DNA of 64,000 bases from Fibrobacterota bacterium (GCA_028287465.1 JAQBPO010000031.1:124001-188000), one strand, 5' to 3'; counted from the stretch's first letter, positions 42,950 through 53,162 are shown. Program-made: numbers and translations. The notes: a model not told the origin generated them from the letters alone.

Positions 42950-43459
42950 TCAGGCCTTTACGGGACCGATCGAATACTTCCCGTTCCAGGAAACGCTTTC
43001 GAATCCGGGGTTCGCCCTCATCTCCTCGAAGTCCTCCGCCGGGAACAACCCGCCCATCTGCACGGATAGGACCTCGTACTGGGCCGAGAACAGGGTCTCC
43101 TCGATGATGTCCATGGTCGCGTTCACCAGGGCTTCCAACTCGTCCTTGAAGTCCTCTTCCGCCTCCGCGGCCGACGCTTCCGGATCGAGCTCCGCCCCGA
43201 CGCCGTCATCGTCCCCCCAGACTCCCGAGAAGTCGAAGGACTCCCCGCCGAACCCGAAGCGCAGTTCCACGCGCGCATCGCGTTCGAAGAACTCGATGGA
43301 CTCGCCCTTGGGACCGGGGATTTCCAGGAAGGCGTCGCTGTCCGCGGAGTCTTCCGGCCCGATATGGTTGGCGCGGTTGACGATGGGGAGCTTCACGAAG
43401 AACCGCAATGCCTCCTCCACCTTGGATCGGATGATCTGGGAATCCTTGATGTCGTCCAT
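42950..43459 (-). CDS. Acidic hypothetical protein
   Basis: A 169-residue, strongly acidic protein (many Asp and Glu, notably in GDDDGVGAELDPEASAAEAEED). It contains no signal peptide, membrane segment or known motif. The N-terminal half may be a small alpha/beta domain (VEEALRFFVKLPIVNRANHIG), and the C-terminal helix (DELEALVNATMDIIEETLF) is amphipathic. The ATG at 43459 has GAGAGAA upstream. It is divergent from the DUF2721 gene. The acidic profile would suit a chaperone-like or inhibitor protein, but nothing in the sequence supports that specifically. Confidence 0.55.
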   Translation of the reverse strand: MDDIKDSQIIRSKVEEALRFFVKLPIVNRANHIGPEDSADSDAFLEIPGPKGESIEFFERDARVELRFGFGGESFDFSGVWGDDDGVGAELDPEASAAEAEEDFKDELEALVNATMDIIEETLFSAQYEVLSVQMGGLFPAEDFEEMRANPGFESVSWNGKYSIGPVKA

Positions 43460-43571
43460 GTTCTCTCTCGATGATGGCTGTTGATGCGATGGGCCGCGGC
43501 TCCGGCTCCCGTAAAACTAGGAAATAGCCATCCTCCCGCAAGTTCGCGAGGACTTTGTTACATCTGGGGAT

Positions 43572-43970
43572 ATGCGAATCGACCTGACCACCCCGGCCCT
43601 GCTCTTTCCCGCGATTTCCCTGCTCATGCTGGCCTATACCAACCGTTTCCTGGGCCTGGCGTCCGTGATCCGCCAATTGCACAAGACCCATTCCGAAACC
43701 CCCAAACCCGTCTACCTCAAGGAGATCGAAAACCTGCGCAAGCGGATCCGCATGATCCGGGACATGCAATCCTGGGGGGTGCTGGGCCTGATCCTTTGCA
43801 CCAGCTGCATGTTCCTGCTCTTCCGGGGTTTCCACCGGATAGGCGAGGCCGCCTTCGGAGCCAGCATGTTGTGCATGCTGACGTCCCTGGGGATCTCCTT
43901 CGTTGAAATCCGCATGTCGGTCAATGCCCTGGATTTCCATCTCCAGGATCTGGGGAAGCACACGCTCTGA
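43572..43970 (+). CDS. DUF2721 family membrane protein
   Basis: A 132-residue protein matching DUF2721: the N-terminal TPALLFPAISLLMLAYTNRFL is the family's conserved first membrane segment, followed by IRQLHK. A charged helical loop (EIENLRKRIRMIRDMQ) comes next, then two more hydrophobic segments (WGVLGLILCTSCMFLLF and FGASMLCMLTSLGISFVEI). The function of the family is unknown. It should lie in the inner membrane. The ATG at 43572 follows CTGGGG closely. A hairpin separates it from the convergent VOC gene. Confidence 0.85.
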   Translation: MRIDLTTPALLFPAISLLMLAYTNRFLGLASVIRQLHKTHSETPKPVYLKEIENLRKRIRMIRDMQSWGVLGLILCTSCMFLLFRGFHRIGEAAFGASMLCMLTSLGISFVEIRMSVNALDFHLQDLGKHTL

Positions 43971-43978
43971 GCCGGGCC

Positions 43979-43997
43979 CGGGGCCTTTCAGGCCCCG
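43979..43997. terminator. Hairpin between convergent genes
   Basis: CGGGGCC (43979-43985) and GGCCCCG (43991-43997) form a 7-bp perfect stem with a TTTCA loop, 9 nt after the DUF2721 stop and 5 nt from the VOC-gene stop. It lacks a T-tract. Confidence 0.4.
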
Positions 43998-44001
43998 CCG
44001 C

Positions 44002-44436
44002 TCAAGCCCCGGCGGTTCCCGATTCGACCAGCTCTTCTTCCGGTTCCGTGGTCTTTCCGCTCACGACGGACAGGATGTTCCCGGCGGGATCCCGGAACCA
44101 GGCGATGGCCATGCCATCCCCCCGGCAAATCCCCTTTTCGTCGGTCTTGAGGTCGGGCTCCGAGTAGGACTCGAAGCGGACGCCCAGGTCCGTGAGCCGG
44201 TCCACGGCCCCGTCCACGTCGTCCGCCTCGAAATTGAGCAGGGTGAAATCGGCGGGTTTGTGATCGGCCTTCGGGTACAGCATCAACCTGGCGCCTCCGC
44301 CCAAGCGAACGTTCAACAGGCCGTTCATGCCGGGAACCTCGTCCACCTGGAAACCCAGCGCGCCGCCGTAGAAGGCTTTCGCCTTTTCGGGGTCATCGAC
44401 GGAAAAACTGAAGAAAACCTTGGAATGCTTCAACAT
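44002..44436 (-). CDS. VOC (glyoxalase/bleomycin-resistance-like) protein
   Basis: A 144-residue protein of the vicinal-oxygen-chelate superfamily with two beta-alpha-beta-beta-beta modules. [20 protein letters not shown] is the typical first strand and helix. [20 protein letters not shown] is the second module, and [18 protein letters not shown] is the closing signature with a metal-type Glu replaced by Asn. The common metal ligands are not all present, so the enzymatic role is uncertain; many such proteins bind small ligands. ATG 44436 has GGAGG upstream. It lies 66 bp after the DUF1569 gene stop on the same strand. Confidence 0.85.
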   Translation of the reverse strand: MLKHSKVFFSFSVDDPEKAKAFYGGALGFQVDEVPGMNGLLNVRLGGGARLMLYPKADHKPADFTLLNFEADDVDGAVDRLTDLGVRFESYSEPDLKTDEKGICRGDGMAIAWFRDPAGNILSVVSGKTTEPEEELVESGTAGA

Positions 44437-44502
44437 GATAGCCTCCGATCCTTCCTTATAAACTCGCTATCGGAAGGGCCCGAGGCAAAACGGGGGGGGT
44501 CT

Positions 44503-44955
44503 TCAGACCCCGAACTGGCGGAGATGGTGGTCGAGGTGCTTGTAGAACATATTGTTCCATTCCTTCCCCGTCAGGGGTCCGAAGGAATGGGAGGCCTTGC
44601 CGTGGAAATGGGCTTCCCCGAGATCGCGGGTCTTGCGGACGTACGCGAGCAGCCGGCCCTTTTCCGCCTCGAAGTCCTTGGTCTCCTTGACGATGAATTG
44701 GGGGCCCGTGGCGCTATTATGCTTGTAGGGTTTCTCGTTGACGACGGCGGGCTTGACCAGCAGCTTGAGGATGACCTTCAGCAGCGGATTGGGCTTGGGA
44801 TGCTTGTCCTCGTAGACCATTTCATAGCTGACATTGCAATGCGCCAGCATCTGCCCCACGGACATCTTCCCCCATTGGGGTTTGGCGGCCGGGGTCAGCT
44901 TGCCCATCCGGCTCTCGATCGCCGCGACCTCGGACTCTTCCCAAATGCTTTTCAC
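44503..44955 (-). CDS. DUF1569/DinB-like four-helix protein
   Basis: A 150-residue protein of the DUF1569 group within the DinB/YfiT superfamily. WGKMSVGQMLAHCNVSYEM carries the conserved first His. HFHGKASHSFGPLTGKEWNNMFYKH includes the family's SHxxFGxLT-x-W signature, and HLDHHLRQFGV supplies the C-terminal His residues of the metal site. Such proteins are metal-dependent thiol or small-molecule transferases; the substrate is unknown here. The start is a GTG at 44955, clearly favoured by AAAGGAGG five nt upstream; no ATG fits. It follows ettA on the same strand by 50 bp. Confidence 0.85.
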   Translation of the reverse strand: MKSIWEESEVAAIESRMGKLTPAAKPQWGKMSVGQMLAHCNVSYEMVYEDKHPKPNPLLKVILKLLVKPAVVNEKPYKHNSATGPQFIVKETKDFEAEKGRLLAYVRKTRDLGEAHFHGKASHSFGPLTGKEWNNMFYKHLDHHLRQFGV

Positions 44956-45005
44956 GGGGTCCTCCTTTGTTGATGGACGGGCGGGGCCGTTGGAGCCCCC
45001 GGCAT

Positions 45006-46685
<1,680 letters not shown>

Positions 46686-46820
46686 GGAATCCTCTCCTGG
46701 AAGGAAGGAGCAAAGGTAGTTATTGGGGAAATGGGCCGAAATGACTCAATTTAAGGCATGGCCGACAAAATCCGCATTCAAATACACTACAGATTATGAA
46801 CATTTCGAGATAAAATGGCT

Positions 46821-46848
46821 TTGTTTTACCTTGGACATGGTTTATAAT
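46821..46848 (+). promoter_or_regulatory. Candidate sigma70-type promoter for the Cys-rich secreted operon
   Basis: TTGTTT (46821-46826) and a perfect TATAAT (46843-46848) are 16 nt apart, within an AT-rich island (about 46740-46870) upstream of the three tandem secreted genes. Confidence 0.55.
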
Positions 46849-46880
46849 TCGGGTAAGGCACACTACGATTTGAGGGATTC

Positions 46881-46934
46881 ATGATGCGCCGACCGAAGAA
46901 TTCGCGTCAACCCCGTTCAGGAGAACCCGCATGA
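46881..46934 (+). CDS. Possible 17-residue leader peptide overlapping the next start
   Basis: A short frame opens with ATGATG at 46881, has GAGGG at 5 nt upstream, and ends at TGA 46932-46934, which overlaps the ATG of the downstream secreted-protein gene at 46931. The peptide is basic (MMRRPKNSRQPRSGEPA). The overlap is the arrangement expected for translational coupling. The downstream gene also has its own AGGAGA site, which lies inside this frame. It could be chance; no regulatory amino-acid run is seen. Confidence 0.3.
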   Translation: MMRRPKNSRQPRSGEPA

Positions 46935-48133
46935 TGTCACTTACGCTTCGCCCGAAGTCCATGGCCGCGCTCGGCCTCTTCGTGCTCGTACCGGTCCTCG
47001 CCCTGCCCGGCATCGGCCGCGGCCAGGTCTCGATCGATCCGGTCCAGGTCTATACCGTGTCCCCGAATCCCGCGCCGGCGGGCGCCCGGTTCACCCTGTC
47101 GCTCAACGGCGGCGCCTTCCCCTGCGTAACGTCCTTCTCGCGGGAGAGCGTCACCGTCACCGGCAACCGGATCGATCTGACCTTCCAGGCCAATAGCGGG
47201 ATCATGGTCCCGGTCGACGATCCCTATGCGGCGAAAGCCATCCCGCCCATCTGCATGGTCGACGACATGGCCGTCCAGCCCGCCATTCCCCAGCCCATCG
47301 ATACCGTACCCATCTTCCGCGCCAATGTCCCCGCCTTCGCCATGCCGGCGCTCAAGGCCGGCGCGTACGAAGTGTGGGCCACCCAGGTCTATGCCTGCCA
47401 GTTCACCCAGCCCGCCTGCCTGGTCAAGTCCCAGCCGCAATACGCCGGAACCCTCAAGACGGGCGCCGCCACGAGGGAAGGGTGGTTCCTGAAGAACGAG
47501 GAGACCCTGGCCGACAAGGCCTTCCCGATGCAGCTCCTGAACAACCTCTACGGCAATTGCCAGACCACCTTTACGCATCTGACCCATGCCGAGGCCGCGG
47601 GAAACATCTCGGTCAGCTTCGTGGTCGAGACGGATAAGAACCGCGTATGCGTCCAGGACATAATCCCCTGGGGCCCGGTCGTCGAGATGCCCGCCCTCAA
47701 GGCCGGGATCTATCCGGTCTATGTGCAGACCCTGCCTGCCTGCCTTTTCACGGAGCCCAGATGCATGATCGACCTCATTCCCAACCCCAGGCCCTCCGAC
47801 ACCCTGGTCGTGACCAAGAGCCTCGCGATCCTGATGTCCTCCCTGCGCGCCGGCGGATTGACCGCGGCCTTCCAGGGTTCCAGGGTGGACTTCGACCTTC
47901 CAAGAGACAACGGTAATGGCAAGGCCGCCGACCGCGATTGGCGCGCGGAACTCATGACCCTGTCCGGCCGACGCCTGGCGTTCGGCGCGGCCCATGCCCG
48001 TGCGGGCGAGCGTGCGGGCCTGGATCTGGCCGTACGGCCCGGACCCGGCGTCTACCTGATTCGCCTGACCGCGGCCGACGGCGAATCGCACATTCTTCCC
48101 GTCCATTCCCTTCCCGTCATCGGCGGGATCTGA
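46931..48133 (+). CDS. Secreted Cys-rich repeat protein with T9SS-like tail (paralogue 1)
   Basis: A 400-residue protein: signal peptide (ALGLFVLVPVLALPGIGRG), two copies of a ~120-residue domain, and a C-terminal beta module. Each domain has four Cys: one in GAFPCVTSF or GNCQTTF, one before the IPPICMVDD or NRVCVQD segment, and two in YACQFTQPAC or PACLFTEPRC. A near-invariant (M)PALKAG-x-Y-x-V precedes the last pair. The tail (WRAELMTLSGRRLAF ... GVYLIRLTAADGES) looks like a T9SS sorting domain. I do not recognise the repeated domain; a disulfide-bonded beta-sandwich at the cell surface is the best guess. It is the first gene of a tandem trio. Confidence 0.7.
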   Translation: MMSLTLRPKSMAALGLFVLVPVLALPGIGRGQVSIDPVQVYTVSPNPAPAGARFTLSLNGGAFPCVTSFSRESVTVTGNRIDLTFQANSGIMVPVDDPYAAKAIPPICMVDDMAVQPAIPQPIDTVPIFRANVPAFAMPALKAGAYEVWATQVYACQFTQPACLVKSQPQYAGTLKTGAATREGWFLKNEETLADKAFPMQLLNNLYGNCQTTFTHLTHAEAAGNISVSFVVETDKNRVCVQDIIPWGPVVEMPALKAGIYPVYVQTLPACLFTEPRCMIDLIPNPRPSDTLVVTKSLAILMSSLRAGGLTAAFQGSRVDFDLPRDNGNGKAADRDWRAELMTLSGRRLAFGAAHARAGERAGLDLAVRPGPGVYLIRLTAADGESHILPVHSLPVIGGI

Positions 48134-48171
48134 TCGAACCACCCGGGGCAATCCCGAAAGGAGTACCACGC

Positions 48172-49254
48172 ATGATACCCAAGATACGCAAGGCGGCCTC
48201 TATGGCCGCCTCCCTGGCCCCTTCCCTGTTCCTGGCGGCCGCCCTCGGGTCCGGCCTGCCCGCCCATGCGGCTTCGTCCACTACGGACCCCGTGGTGAAA
48301 GCCATCACCTACGCCATCAACCCCTCCAAGGCGGATGCCGGCAAGGATTTCGAACTGGACCTGTTGAGCTACGGCTTCAACTGCGGCACCTCCTTCGACA
48401 ACCTTGCGGTGAACGCGGCAGGGAACGTGCTCACCTTGTCCTTCCTGGATCATGAGAAGCCCGGGGTCATCTGCCCCGCCATCTACAAGCCCTACGGGCC
48501 CGCCTTCAAGGTCGCCGGGCTCAAGGCCGGCGCCTACCAGGTCAAGGCCTACCGCCTTCCCGCATGCTATCCCTGCAAGATGGCGGGCGAAACCTCGGAA
48601 GCCGGCACCCTGACCGTCGGGCCCGCAACGGAGCGCACGGGGTGGTTCCTCAAGGAAGGCACGGCGTACGCGGGCAAGCCCTTCTCCCTCCAGCTCCTGA
48701 ACGAGAAGCTCGGGAATTGCGGGACGTCCTTCTCGCATAAGAGCATATCCGCCCAGCAGGGCGCCATCTACGCCAGCTTCCTGGTGGAGGATGACCCCAA
48801 CATCGTCTGCATCGCCGATATCCATCCATACGGCCCCGCCTTCGATATGCAGGCCCTGAAAGCCGGCGCCTATCCCGTCTACGTCACCGAGATGCTCCCA
48901 TGCCAGGTGACCGCGCCCATCTGCGCCGTGAAGTTGATGCCCATCCTGTCCGATACCCTGATCGTGGCGCAGAGCCTTTCCGTCCTCGCTTCGGACCTGC
49001 GCGCCAATGGCCTCCGGATCGAGTTGAACGGGTCGCGCGCGGCCATGCTGCTTCCCGCCGGGATCGGCGGGACCTGGAAGGCGGAGCTGCTCACCCTGAA
49101 CGGCCGCCGCCTGGCGGCGGGTTCGGCGATCGCCCTGGGCGGAGAACGCGCCGAGTTCGACCTGGGCCTGAAGCCGGAACGCGGGATCTACCTGCTGCGG
49201 GTTTCCGCGCCGGATGGGGAAACCCATATGCTGCCCATCATCCGTAAAGATTAG
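48172..49254 (+). CDS. Secreted Cys-rich repeat protein with T9SS-like tail (paralogue 2)
   Basis: A 360-residue paralogue of the preceding gene: signal peptide (LFLAAALGSGLPAHA), two domains and a T9SS-like tail (WKAELLTLNGRRLAA ... GIYLLRVSAPDGETH). Domain 1 has FNCGTSFDNL, VICPAIYKPYGPAF, GLKAGAYQVKAY and PACYPCK. Domain 2 has GNCGTSFSHK, NIVCIADIHPYGPAF, ALKAGAYPVYVT and LPCQVTAPIC. The four-Cys plan and the YGPAF/LKAGAY words are shared with both neighbours. Start ATG 48172 with GAAAGGAG at 8 nt. It lies 38 bp after paralogue 1. Function unknown. Confidence 0.7.
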   Translation: MIPKIRKAASMAASLAPSLFLAAALGSGLPAHAASSTTDPVVKAITYAINPSKADAGKDFELDLLSYGFNCGTSFDNLAVNAAGNVLTLSFLDHEKPGVICPAIYKPYGPAFKVAGLKAGAYQVKAYRLPACYPCKMAGETSEAGTLTVGPATERTGWFLKEGTAYAGKPFSLQLLNEKLGNCGTSFSHKSISAQQGAIYASFLVEDDPNIVCIADIHPYGPAFDMQALKAGAYPVYVTEMLPCQVTAPICAVKLMPILSDTLIVAQSLSVLASDLRANGLRIELNGSRAAMLLPAGIGGTWKAELLTLNGRRLAAGSAIALGGERAEFDLGLKPERGIYLLRVSAPDGETHMLPIIRKD

Positions 49255-49268
49255 ACCCGGAGGATACC

Positions 49269-50225
49269 ATGCGCCACCTTCCATCCCTTCCGCGCCGCGC
49301 CTTCCACCGCGCCATCGCGGCCGCCCTGCTCGCGGGAGCGGCCTGCCTGGCCCAGACCGACCCTTCCGCGGCCGTGGCGCCGAGGGAAGCCGAATCCGGC
49401 ATCGCCTTCCGGGTCACGGTTTCCGGCAAGACCACCTTGTGCAATCCCCAATTCTCGCGCCGCCAGGCGCTTTCCGGGAACGGCACCTTGGATCTCTCGG
49501 TGATGGCCGTGAACGATCCGGTGGCCAAGTGCACCGCCGGGGAGCATGATTACCATACGGACTTCGAGATCCCCGCCCTCAAGGCCGGGAAATACGCCGT
49601 GACCATCGCCCTGAATCCTGCCTGCCTGTATGAAACCCCCATGTGCAAGATCGCGGTCATCCGGGAATCCGCCGGCGACCTCGTGGTCCGGGATTCCGCA
49701 TCCCTGGCCTATGCCATAAGGCCCAAGCGCGTGGCGGCGGGCAAGCCCTTCGAGCTCTTCCTGACCGGCAAGGACTTCACCTGCGGGAACGTTTTCTCCG
49801 ACCTTTCGGCGGCCGTGGATGGGAACGTGGTGCGCGTGCGATTCACGGACAAGCCGAATCCGGCCGCGTTGTGCCCGGCGGTCCTCAAGGACTACGGCCC
49901 CACCTTCCAGGTCCCGGCCCTCGCGGCGGGAACCTACCAGGTCTATGCCTTGCGATCCCCCTATTGTTCCTCCGCCGGCCCATGCCCGCTCGCCCTGGTC
50001 GCGCCGCAATTGTCCGGCGCCTTGGCGGCGGAGGGGGCGGATGCGATCGCGCCTTCGTCCAAGGCGCTATCGCCGGCGGCCGCCGCGGGCCGCGCCGTGC
50101 GCGTCGATGCCCGAGGGGGGAAGGTCACGGCGGCCTGGAAGGGCGGCTCCCGCGACCTTACGGGCAAGGGCGGTCATCCCGGGAAAACCCATCCGCGCGC
50201 GGACCGCGCGGACGGCACGAGGTGA
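49269..50225 (+). CDS. Secreted Cys-rich repeat protein lacking a full T9SS-like tail (paralogue 3)
   Basis: A 318-residue third paralogue: signal peptide (AIAAALLAGAACLAQ) and two repeats. These have TTLCNPQF, AKCTAGEHDYHTDF, PALKAGKYAV and PACLYETPMC; then FTCGNVF, ALCPAVLKDYGPTF, PALAAGTYQVYA and PYCSSAGPC. Unlike the others it ends in a Gly/Lys/Arg-rich segment (GKGGHPGKTHPRADRADGTR) where the sorting-domain strands should be, so the tail is truncated or frame-shifted. It may stay periplasmic, or use a different route. The ATG follows CGGAGG at 5 nt. It ends 4 bp before the DUF6174 gene. Confidence 0.65.
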   Translation: MRHLPSLPRRAFHRAIAAALLAGAACLAQTDPSAAVAPREAESGIAFRVTVSGKTTLCNPQFSRRQALSGNGTLDLSVMAVNDPVAKCTAGEHDYHTDFEIPALKAGKYAVTIALNPACLYETPMCKIAVIRESAGDLVVRDSASLAYAIRPKRVAAGKPFELFLTGKDFTCGNVFSDLSAAVDGNVVRVRFTDKPNPAALCPAVLKDYGPTFQVPALAAGTYQVYALRSPYCSSAGPCPLALVAPQLSGALAAEGADAIAPSSKALSPAAAAGRAVRVDARGGKVTAAWKGGSRDLTGKGGHPGKTHPRADRADGTR

Positions 50226-50229
50226 TATC

Positions 50230-50718
50230 ATGCGTCTACCCTTCCTCAACATGTCGCGTCCCATCCTTTCCTCCGCCTTGATCTTCGCGGCCTTCCTGCC
50301 GGCAGCCCTGGCGCTATCCGGCTGCGTGACGGATGCGTCCGGCCGGGTCGATCTGTCCGGGCCCAGGGCGAAATGGAAGGCGAATGAACCCGCGGAATAC
50401 GCCTACACCATCCGCCGGTTTTGCGAATGCATCCCGGGAACCGTCATGGTCACGGCCAACCGGGATTCCGTGGTGAGCGCCTACGCGCCGGGCTTCGTGT
50501 TCGAGGAGTTGGGAGACAAGCAACGCTATTCCATCGATTCCCTTTTCTCGGAGGTGGAGACCGCCCTGGCCCGATCGTATGACACGCGCAGCGTCGGCTT
50601 CGACGACATGTACGGGTTTCCCGATTCGGTGAGCATCGATTTCGAGAAGCAGGTGGCGGACGAGGAGTTCAGCCTCTTCATCCAGGATTTCCGGAAGCTC
50701 GGATTCCAGATCGACTGA
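50230..50718 (+). CDS. DUF6174 family lipoprotein
   Basis: A 162-residue protein with a lipoprotein signal (ILSSALIFAAFLPAALALSGC|VTD). The mature domain has the DUF6174 plan: AEYAYTIRRFCECIPGTVMVT, a central SIDSLFSEVETALAR, and the C-terminal YGFPDSVSIDFEKQVADEEFSLFI. The CEC pair near the N-terminus is typical. The function of the family is unknown. The ATG at 50230 has GAGGTGAT upstream and lies 4 bp from the end of paralogue 3, so it belongs to the same operon and may act with the three Cys-rich proteins at the envelope. Confidence 0.85.
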   Translation: MRLPFLNMSRPILSSALIFAAFLPAALALSGCVTDASGRVDLSGPRAKWKANEPAEYAYTIRRFCECIPGTVMVTANRDSVVSAYAPGFVFEELGDKQRYSIDSLFSEVETALARSYDTRSVGFDDMYGFPDSVSIDFEKQVADEEFSLFIQDFRKLGFQID

Positions 50719-50783
50719 ACGTCCGGCCGCGCGGCCGCGCCTCGCCGGATCCACCCTCCCGGAACCCCCTGAACCTACCCGAT

Positions 50784-53162
50784 TCAGGGTCCGGGAAGGG
50801 TGGCCGGTACCGCAAGCGGCAGATCGAGATGGAATTCCGCGCCCTGGCCAGGCGCGCTCTCTGCCCAGACGCGGCCGCCCATCCGGTCCATGGCCTTCCT
50901 TACCATGGCCAGTCCCACTCCGGTGCCGGGGAATTCCTCGGACCGGTGCAATCGGTGGAACATCTTGAAGATGTTCTCGTAGTGCTTCATATCGAAACCG
51001 GTCCCGTTATCGCGCACCGAAAGGATGTACCGGTCCCCATCGATACGGGATCGGATCCCGATGACGGAAGGCCGGCGCGTACCGGAGAACTTCACGGCAT
51101 TGTCGATGAGGTTCCGGAGCGCGATGGCCAGGCCTTCCTTGTCGGCGAGGACCGCCCCGGGAACGAGGTCCAGGGACAGGTCGATCCGCTCCGGATCGGG
51201 ATTCAGATCGGCGAGGATCCCTTCCACGGCTTTGGGCACGTCTTGAGGGGCGATGGCCAGGGCGCGACGCTCCATCCTCGAATAGGCGAGCATGTCGTCG
51301 ATCAAGGCCTGCATGTGGGCCACCCCGGCGCGGATATTATCGAGGAATCCGCGGCCGTCCTCGTCCAGCTTTTCCGAGTAATCCATCCTGAGGAGCTGGC
51401 TGTACCCGTCGATGCCGCGGAGAGGCGCCTTGAGATCGTGCGAAACGGAATAGCTGAAGGCCTCCAATTCGCGGTTCTTTTCGGCCAGCTCGGCCGTGCG
51501 CGCCGCGACCCGCTTTTCCAGTTCGGCATTGAGACGATGCAGGTCGTCCTCGGCGCGCTTCCGTTCGGAGATGTCCTGCACCACCCCGACCACCCGCACG
51601 GCCTTTCCGTCCTTCATCACCGCTTCGCCGTGGCTCAGGATCCATAGATCCCTGCCTTTGGCCGTTTTCACCGGGAACTCGATCTTCCAGGATTTCCCCT
51701 GATGGATGGCGGCGTCGATATGCGCTTCCACCTCCGGGCGCGCCTCGGGCGCGACGTATTCCATGACCGCTTCCAAGGTCAGGGTTGCCCTCGGATCGAT
51801 CTCCATGATCTTCCTGTGTTCTTCCGAGAAATGCGGCTTTCCCGTGATCAGGTCCAGTTCCCAGCCTCCGACCTTGGCGATATCGCTCGTACGCCGGAGC
51901 AGGTCGAGGGTCAGGACCAAGGCGTTCTCGGCCACCTTCCTCTCGTGGATGTCCACCAGGGAGCCGGCCATCCGGACCAGATTTCCGTTATCGTCCCACT
52001 GGGCCTTTCCCTGGGCGCTCATCCACCGGTACTCGCCGGATGCCATTCGGAGCCGGTATTCCGCATAGTAAGGCGCGTGCCGGTCGAGGTACGCCTTCAG
52101 CGCCTCATTCACCGTCCGCCGGTCCTCCGGATGGATGAAGGCTTCGAAGGCTTCCCGCGAGGTGGGCAGATCCCGCAGGGGCAGCCCGAACATTTCAGCG
52201 ACCCGGGGAGAGAAGGTGATTTTACCCTGCCCGGGATTCCAGTCCCAGATTCCCGCGGCGGAGCCTTCCACCACCAGCCGGTACCGCTCTTCGCTGGCCC
52301 TGAGCGCGTCTTCGTTGGCCTTCCTTTCGGTAATGTCCCGCGCCACCGCATAAATACGGTCCTCATCGGGAATCGCCATCACGTTCCATTCCAACCATCG
52401 GTAGGATCCGTCCTTGGCCCGCCATCGATTGACGAAACCGATCGCGGTATTGCCGGCCTGAAGCAGCTGCATCTCCAGGCGCGACGATTCCAGATCGTCG
52501 GGGTGGATATGGTCCATGAACGGGACCCGCCTCAACTCATCCACGGTGTAACCCAGGACGCGCTCGAACTGGCGGTTGAGGCGGAAGAACCGTCCTTGGA
52601 GGTCGGCCGAGCAGATCATGTCCGGGGAAAGCGCGAAAATCCGGCTGATCTCCTGCTCGGCCTGCTTCCGCGCGGATATGTCCTGCATGGCCCCGATCAT
52701 GCGCACGCCCCGGCCGGCCGCGTCGCGCAGGACGAAGCCGCGATCCAGGATGTCGGCGTAGCTGCCGTCGCGGCGCCGGAACCGGTATTCATCCGACCAG
52801 GATTGCCCGGTCCCGCCGATGACGGAATGGATCCCGTCGAGCACACGTTGGTAATCCTCCGGGTGCACCCGCTGGCTCCAGGATTCGCTACCCGGTTCGA
52901 TCTCTTCCCGGGGATAACCGAACAAGGAGGTGAAGTTGGCGTTCCACCGGACCGAGTCGGTGTTGAGGTCCCAATCCCAGACGACATCATTGGTGGCCCG
53001 CGAGATGATTTCGAACCTTTCGAGGCTGTCCCGGTGCGAAGCCTCGGCTAGGTGGAGGTCCTCCAGCATGCCGAGCAAGGCGCGGCGAGTCCGTTCCGAA
53101 TCCTCCAGGGATGTACGGCCGGCATCGACCTCTTCATCGACGGTTTCCGGGATCGTGCTCAT
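50784..53162 (-). CDS. Multi-PAS sensor histidine kinase
   Basis: A 792-residue soluble kinase. Four PAS/PAC sensor units run from ~45 to 540 (SRATNDVVWDWDLNTDSVRW; FALSPDMICSADLQG; VVEGSAAGIWDWNPG; DIAKVGGWELDLITG). A coiled-coil linker follows (LNAELEKRVAARTAELAEKNRELE). The phosphoacceptor region is SYSVSHDLKAPLRGIDGY, the phytochrome-type HisKA. ATP-binding boxes are LIDNAVKF, DNGTGFD, IFKMFHRLH and GTGVGLAM. No transmembrane segment is seen, so it senses a cytoplasmic signal. Its start overlaps the end of the GAF-PAS gene (ATGA). It is the last gene of a leftward four-gene signalling operon. Confidence 0.95.
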   Translation of the reverse strand: MSTIPETVDEEVDAGRTSLEDSERTRRALLGMLEDLHLAEASHRDSLERFEIISRATNDVVWDWDLNTDSVRWNANFTSLFGYPREEIEPGSESWSQRVHPEDYQRVLDGIHSVIGGTGQSWSDEYRFRRRDGSYADILDRGFVLRDAAGRGVRMIGAMQDISARKQAEQEISRIFALSPDMICSADLQGRFFRLNRQFERVLGYTVDELRRVPFMDHIHPDDLESSRLEMQLLQAGNTAIGFVNRWRAKDGSYRWLEWNVMAIPDEDRIYAVARDITERKANEDALRASEERYRLVVEGSAAGIWDWNPGQGKITFSPRVAEMFGLPLRDLPTSREAFEAFIHPEDRRTVNEALKAYLDRHAPYYAEYRLRMASGEYRWMSAQGKAQWDDNGNLVRMAGSLVDIHERKVAENALVLTLDLLRRTSDIAKVGGWELDLITGKPHFSEEHRKIMEIDPRATLTLEAVMEYVAPEARPEVEAHIDAAIHQGKSWKIEFPVKTAKGRDLWILSHGEAVMKDGKAVRVVGVVQDISERKRAEDDLHRLNAELEKRVAARTAELAEKNRELEAFSYSVSHDLKAPLRGIDGYSQLLRMDYSEKLDEDGRGFLDNIRAGVAHMQALIDDMLAYSRMERRALAIAPQDVPKAVEGILADLNPDPERIDLSLDLVPGAVLADKEGLAIALRNLIDNAVKFSGTRRPSVIGIRSRIDGDRYILSVRDNGTGFDMKHYENIFKMFHRLHRSEEFPGTGVGLAMVRKAMDRMGGRVWAESAPGQGAEFHLDLPLAVPATLPGP

